Source: Jaenimonas drosophilae (Eukaryota > Euglenozoa > Kinetoplastea > Trypanosomatida > Trypanosomatidae). From it: a stretch of DNA of 47,093 nt. The position numbers and the translations under genes are program-made. The stretch spans positions 1-47,093 of the forward strand of contig JASAON010001525.1 of assembly GCA_030849065.1 (NCBI GenBank). The letters are read 5' to 3'. Below the pieces are notes generated by a model. It worked only from the letters and a program-made list of their open reading frames with translations. It ran no database searches and was not told the DNA's origin. Shown piece by piece: positions 43,104 through 47,093 of this stretch (the first letter of the stretch is position 1; every line of letters begins with the position of its first letter).

Positions 43104-44390
43104 CTAAACAAATGATGAGAGCACTGAGTGGAAGGCCGTCCCTTGTGATGAGTCCGGCGCGTAGTTTGGCGCGGCGTGCAACATCAGGTCGCTGAGTGAG
43201 CGCGCAGGAGAGGCGATGGAGAGCGGCCGGGATGGCTCTCCGGAGCGATGGCAATCTTGTGTGGAGCATGCTGGGTTAAACTGCACGAGGCCGAGCTCCT
43301 TCATTTGCTCTCTGGCCTGGGTGAGCTCGTTCGTCATGATGCGCGCACGACGTGAAGATGGCCGTCGCATCGGTCGAGGCCCCCCGGCGGTGCGCCACTG
43401 CGGCATGACTGTGCGGCCCACATTGAGAGGGGCGGGGCTAGTTGGCGAGGTCGGCGCACTAACCTCCTCACGTGCGCGCTGGGCAGAGAAGGAGCTCATG
43501 CCGCTGCTGGAGCAGGCGATGAGCTCTTCATCATCAGCCTCACGTCGCAGTTCTGCCTCTAGCCGTGAGATAGACATGAATTGTGGGATGGATTGCGTGG
43601 AGAGGTCGCGGCCGTTGACGTCAGGGCGTGGGGCAACGTAGCTGGGTTCCCCACCACTGTTGTAGCTGCTGTTGTTGGTGGTGGTAGTGATGGTGGTATT
43701 GCACCCGACACTCACAACGCTAGACTGTAGCGTACTTGCGTTGGTGTGTGGGCGGGAGTGGGAGGTAGCTAGGGGATTATCCTCCGGTCGTCGAAAGGAT
43801 GAGGTGCGTCCTGCACCACCGGTGGAGAGGCTGTACTGCGATGTGCCTCCATCACCATGGACGATCGTCCGTGTTGTTGTGGCAGATCGCGCGCTACTTT
43901 TGCGATGCCACGAATTGGTGGAAGCAAGCCGACGAGGAGGTATATAGGTGAGAGGTGCCGCACCATCACAATCACCGGGAAGCGCACCGCTCCAGATGGA
44001 GAGGTCCTCCATGGGAAGGAGCTCCTCTCCTACATGAAACTGACCCACGCTACCGTTGGCGGAGCTCCGTGGAGGCTGACTAAGCTCACAGATCTCCTTG
44101 GCGCAGCAGCCCAGAACGGAGCTCCCCCGTGAGTGGCTGTGCGCCTCAGCCATTGCCGTCGGCGCACTCGTGTCGAGCGACGGGCAGAGAATAGAAACGA
44201 GGGTCTGTGGCTGACCTAGTGGAGGTGCGGTGTGGTGGGGAGGGTGTGCATGCCGTGCCGTGTATGTACTTCCATGGCGGTAGCACAAGGGTGATGAAGG
44301 CGGTGGGGCATCATTCAACGGGGACGAGACGGCTGTGGAGCTCAGTGAGAGCATGCCAGCATCGTCCTCCAGCCAACTGCTGCTGGGCAT
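43104..44390 (-). CDS. A12: tandem-family protein with motifs 1 and 2, 428 aa
   Basis: Function is unknown. It starts MPSSSWLEDDAGMLS. Thr/Asn-rich sequence lies at 231-245 and an Arg-rich patch at 342-350 (R-R-P-S-S-R-R). Motif 1 is SIPQFMSISRLEAEL at 268-282, continuing into a charged helix-like stretch. Motif 2 is LTQAREQMKELGLVQF at 356-371, with the hydrophobic spacing of A6 and A10 but Leu in place of Trp. The protein ends H-S-V-L-S-S-F-V, like A11. There is no signal peptide or membrane segment; the upstream hydrophobic frame extension is leader DNA. It is the first family gene after the DUF1935 gene in transcription order. The start follows an acceptor at 44525-44524, and the 133-base leader contains a perfect 7-bp hairpin. 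Confidence 0.85.
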   Translation of the reverse strand: MPSSSWLEDDAGMLSLSSTAVSSPLNDAPPPSSPLCYRHGSTYTARHAHPPHHTAPPLGQPQTLVSILCPSLDTSAPTAMAEAHSHSRGSSVLGCCAKEICELSQPPRSSANGSVGQFHVGEELLPMEDLSIWSGALPGDCDGAAPLTYIPPRRLASTNSWHRKSSARSATTTRTIVHGDGGTSQYSLSTGGAGRTSSFRRPEDNPLATSHSRPHTNASTLQSSVVSVGCNTTITTTTNNSSYNSGGEPSYVAPRPDVNGRDLSTQSIPQFMSISRLEAELRREADDEELIACSSSGMSSFSAQRAREEVSAPTSPTSPAPLNVGRTVMPQWRTAGGPRPMRRPSSRRARIMTNELTQAREQMKELGLVQFNPACSTQDCHRSGEPSRPLSIASPARSLSDLMLHAAPNYAPDSSQGTAFHSVLSSFV

Positions 44391-44565
44391 CTGTGCCCCA
44401 CCCTCGCACCACACAACGGGTGATGTGATTGAGTATATGAGCGAGCGCGTATATGAGGAAGAATGCGTGGGCCGGGTGGTAAACCCGGCAACTGCTCGAT
44501 GTTTGTGGAGCAGAGGAAACGACCTAAGTACAACCAAACACGGAGGAAAAAAAGGGGGAAGATAT
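44391..44565 (-). promoter_or_regulatory. Probable splice acceptor and leader of A12
   Basis: The minus strand has CTTCCCCCTTTTTTTCC (about 44560-44542), then TTGTACTTAG with AG at 44525-44524. The leader of about 133 bases contains the hairpin described separately. Confidence 0.5.
44471..44489. repeat. Perfect 7-bp GC-rich hairpin in A12 leader
   Basis: GCCGGGT at 44471-44477, a five-base loop, then ACCCGGC at 44483-44489. It lies about 80 bases upstream of the A12 start, inside the predicted 5' leader, where a stable stem could affect translation. Confidence 0.8.
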
Positions 44566-46063
44566 GTACAACAACACACGCAGCAACAAAAAATGAGCAG
44601 ACAACACGAATACTACAAGAGGAGAGGTCCTTGGTAGGCCGTGAAGCGCAGCAGGTGGTGTGTTTGGCTGGCGCACCACCCGTCATGCCTTTTACAACGT
44701 GCCAATACTCCACCAACACAGACGTTGGAGGGGAGAGAGAGAGAGAGGCTCTTGTCTCTTGCTTGAGTTCTGTTGCGAACGCACGAAGAGTCCAAAGAAC
44801 CCAGTCAAAGTGCAGAATCGCTACATACAACAAAAACAACAACAACAACAAAAAGGGAAACGTGGTCGAAAACTGGCTCCGTCTGCATAACAACATGAAC
44901 AACAACCACAACTATCGGAAACGCTTCGCATGAAGAAGTGGCATGGAGCTCCACGTCCCTCTTTTCCCGCCACATTCGTGTCTAGGTGGCACAACAACAA
45001 CAGCAACAACAAGAAAAAAAACAGAAGATAACGTTTAGTGAAACATGTAGTGACCGTATACCTGCCAAGAAATAGTCTGAAGAATGAAAATAACCTCAGG
45101 GTTGGTGTCGCTGTTGGCCGCCATGGCAACAAACAACCATTGAAGGAGCTGGGGATGATCGTGGAACACGTGAAAAATGGTGAGCTGACAAAAGAAGAGG
45201 AAAATGGGAAAGTTGCGTGGCAAATGTTACGTTGATAAGTACATGAATGGGATGCAATGCCTGTGAATCCAAATCGGAGAGGATCCGGAACACATGGCGG
45301 GATGAATTTGCTCCCAAGACAACGCGTCTCTCTCAGCGATTATGCCTGTGTGTGGTATCAATCACTCCAGTGGGCTTAGATAGAGTACGTTGGTGCCTTG
45401 AGAAGGAAAAGGACCTTTTTACCAACACTCAAGAACGAGCCGGCCGAAAAAGTCCAGCTGCTGTCAGCAACGCACGGAATCATTGCACATTAACCCTGGA
45501 GGAAGCCTCAGACACACAGACACACACACAAAAAAAGAGAAACAATCAGAACATACAATGAACTAGATAGGTACCCCTCAACGAACTGAGCCAAACAAAA
45601 AAAAAGAAAAAAAAAGGAATGCGCGGCCACCATTGGCAGTGGAGTGGAGTACGTTGACGTTCGGCGATTGGTTTGCTTCATTATAACCTCTAAGCAACTT
45701 TACAGATCATCGCGCGGTGTGGCAGCTGCCACAATCTGAAGACGACTCATGCACTCCTACTACACCCCTGTGTAGCTCAGCAGCTGCAACGGGGGTTCAC
45801 TCAACCTCAGGCTACTGAGGGGCAACAGAAGTGTCCTATTTGCCAAAAACAACAATCAGTGCCACAACAACACAAATGACGTACAACTGGAAGAACAAAC
45901 ATACCAGCATGAAGGTAGGATGCAGTAAGCATGAAGTATGAGCGTCGTCGCACCAAACTTCCCCAAACAAGAGCTGCGCATCGAATGGAGAATGGGCACA
46001 ACAAAAAAGAATCGAAAGAACGTACGTCCGTGCGATGCTCACTTTCTTCTCGCATAGGTACCT

Positions 46064-46078
46064 GGGGGGGGGGGGGGG
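46064..46078 (+). repeat. G15 homopolymer
   Basis: Fifteen consecutive G on the plus strand (C15 on the sense strand) lie 75 bases beyond the stop of the DUF1935 gene, in its 3' flank. The exact length may be affected by sequencing error. Confidence 0.8.
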
Positions 46079-46153
46079 CAGTTACGTTCCAAAAGGAAGT
46101 CATGACAACAAAAACAAAAAACGATCAGCGACAGAAGAACTCCAAAATTGCTT

Positions 46154-47093
46154 CTATCGACTGACCATGGCACCATTGTAGCGCATGCTATAGCCATTCA
46201 CGGAGCCGGCAAAGAGCATCTCCGTCGCGAGAGGTGCAATGACAAGCTCACCATCGTAGCGATGGGTGCTTGGGTCCTCCAGCATCTGCGTCCTGCCCAG
46301 GGGCGTCACGCGGCTACGCTTCCCCAGTGAGAAGTGCACCGTCATGTGGTAGTTGGTTGTATCGTTGTAAAAGGCCCAGGTACCAGTACGTGTGTCCTGC
46401 AGGCGAAACAGCAAACCATTTCCTGTGCTGAAGCAGCTCACGACCTTATCCCCACTAAATGTTGGCTGACCGTTACGAAACAGCGAGCTCCCTGGAAGCG
46501 TCTCACGCCGCTGGTTCAACATCTCATCCGTCCGTGGAGGTGTTGCCTCTTCAATTTCATCCTCCGCCACCGCCGGGTTCGATAGGTTGCTCACGGAGAG
46601 ATCATTCCATACTGGGTTCCCCAACGGGTCCTCCACCACAGAGCCCGAGCCACTGCGCGGTGGGGCCGTACCAACACGACGTGGCAGCACACGTGACTTC
46701 TGTACACTACCGCCCGTCACAAACTCCGGCTCTGACGTTGGACTTGACGCCAACGGGCTCACACCAGAGCGCAGGCCACTGCTCTCCAAGGGGAAGTCGC
46801 CAATGGCCAAGGAGGAGAGCTGCTCCTCATCCGCCGTGTTGTTGGATGAGCTACTCCACTTCTTGGGGCCCGTTACGGTTTGCGTTTCACCCCACGACGT
46901 CGATGGCATGGCAATGGGAGACGTAGCACGATCGAGAGAGTCTGGCTCAGGATTGCGATAGGCCAGCACCGAGGCCGTGCGCTCGGCCAACAGCTGCAGC
47001 AACGCCTCTGCATGTTCACGATCGGAATCATAGATGTCAGGGTTGATCACAGACAGACCAAACTGCCTGCACGCACGCTCCAGAAGCTTCTTG
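46154..47093 (-). CDS. Calpain-like (DUF1935 / domain I-K) protein, 5' end outside window
   Basis: The frame is open to the right edge and ends at 46154, giving 312 visible residues; the N-terminus is missing (the GTG at 47050 is internal). About residues 15-45 look helical (DSDREHAEALLQLLAERT). A Ser/Pro/Thr-rich linker follows to about 200. The last ~107 residues form a beta-rich domain with GNGLLFRLQDTRTGTWAFYN at its core, then an HMTVHF strand, a PLG turn, a YDGEL strand, TEMLFAGSVNGY and the end. This pattern (LLFR...WAFYNDT...G..NGY) is how I recall DUF1935, the kinetoplastid domain that precedes the protease domain in calpain-like proteins and stands alone in small calpain-related proteins. 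No Cys/His/Asn protease domain is visible here, so this copy is probably non-catalytic and perhaps cytoskeleton- or membrane-associated. Confidence 0.85.
   Translation of the reverse strand, partial: KKLLERACRQFGLSVINPDIYDSDREHAEALLQLLAERTASVLAYRNPEPDSLDRATSPIAMPSTSWGETQTVTGPKKWSSSSNNTADEEQLSSLAIGDFPLESSGLRSGVSPLASSPTSEPEFVTGGSVQKSRVLPRRVGTAPPRSGSGSVVEDPLGNPVWNDLSVSNLSNPAVAEDEIEEATPPRTDEMLNQRRETLPGSSLFRNGQPTFSGDKVVSCFSTGNGLLFRLQDTRTGTWAFYNDTTNYHMTVHFSLGKRSRVTPLGRTQMLEDPSTHRYDGELVIAPLATEMLFAGSVNGYSMRYNGAMVSR

Larger units (their letters stand above)
44391..46153. other. Spacer between A12 and DUF1935 gene
   Basis: No gene is supported. Besides the A12 leader it holds CAA repeats near 44827-44850 and 44989-45011, a 12-bp palindrome TGGCAGCTGCCA at 45720-45731, a 6-bp stem with four-base loop at 45805-45820, and a G15 run at 46064-46078. 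Confidence 0.6.

Noticed and set aside
45035..45223. 62-codon minus-strand frame of protein-like composition
   Set aside because: Short, with no recognisable family, and equally long frames overlap it on both strands. There is no support beyond composition.
45771..45815. Possible tRNA (GTAGCTCAG followed by GGTTCACTC)
   Set aside because: The A-box-like and B-box-like sequences are only about 15 bases apart, leaving no room for an anticodon arm, and no acceptor stem pairs.
45836..46042. Minus-strand frame ending in a membrane-like segment
   Set aside because: The segment is encoded by TTG/GTT-rich DNA that yields Val/Leu/Phe in any frame. It is only 68 codons and lies in the 3' flank of the DUF1935 gene.
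1..47093. CRISPR array, transposase or insertion sequence
   Set aside because: The repeats are microsatellites without spaced unique units, and no transposase, reverse transcriptase or long terminal repeat was recognisable.

Overview
The window comes from a eukaryote, most likely a kinetoplastid and probably a free-living bodonid-type one rather than a compact parasite genome. Three lines of evidence agree. (1) All 13 protein genes I can support lie head to tail on the minus strand with no convincing plus-strand gene, as in a kinetoplastid directional cluster. (2) No gene needs an intron, and most start codons are preceded, 7 to about 190 bases upstream, by a pyrimidine tract and then the first AG, which is the layout of a trans-splice acceptor. 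(3) The gene at the right edge ends in a domain I recognise as DUF1935 (calpain domain I-K), a kinetoplastid family. Genus and species cannot be read from the sequence.

Layout in transcription order (right to left): a 5'-truncated DUF1935 protein (46154-47093); then eleven unfamiliar genes, called here A12 to A2 (43104-44390, 37874-39298, 34420-36255, 30098-31975, 26361-27647, 23052-24221, 19587-20150, 16360-17490, 12175-14481, 8123-9526, 3478-5688); then a 3'-truncated coiled-coil protein (1-2118). Spacers of 1.4 to 3.8 kb separate them. The spacers hold microsatellites, homopolymer runs, pyrimidine tracts and a few small inverted repeats, and no gene I can defend.

The main discovery is that the eleven middle genes look like a tandem family of highly diverged paralogues. 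They are soluble-looking, Ser/Pro-rich proteins with homopeptide tracts (187-768 aa) and no signal peptide or membrane segment. Most share two short motifs in the same order. Motif 1 is about [VIL]-P-x-F-[LIM]-S-x-x-x-[VL]-[DE]-x-x-L. Motif 2 lies about 20-230 residues later and is about L-x-x-[LM]-(spacer)-[WLM]-x-[FL]-x-x-F. Eight members have a clear motif 1 (A2, A3, A6, A8, A9, A10, A11, A12). A4 and A5 are supported mainly by motif 2, and A7 is tentative. Neighbouring genes often share the most specific variants (A2/A3, A9/A10, A11/A12), which fits tandem duplication followed by fast divergence. S/T-P-R-R sites recur, suggesting proline-directed phosphorylation. I do not recognise the family and assign no function. 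A disordered, phosphorylated adaptor with two docking helices is a hypothesis only.

Trinucleotide repeats also change orientation at gene boundaries: on the sense strand, coding regions mostly carry CAA/AAC-type repeats (poly-Asn, Gln, Thr) while the spacers mostly carry TTG/GTT-type repeats.
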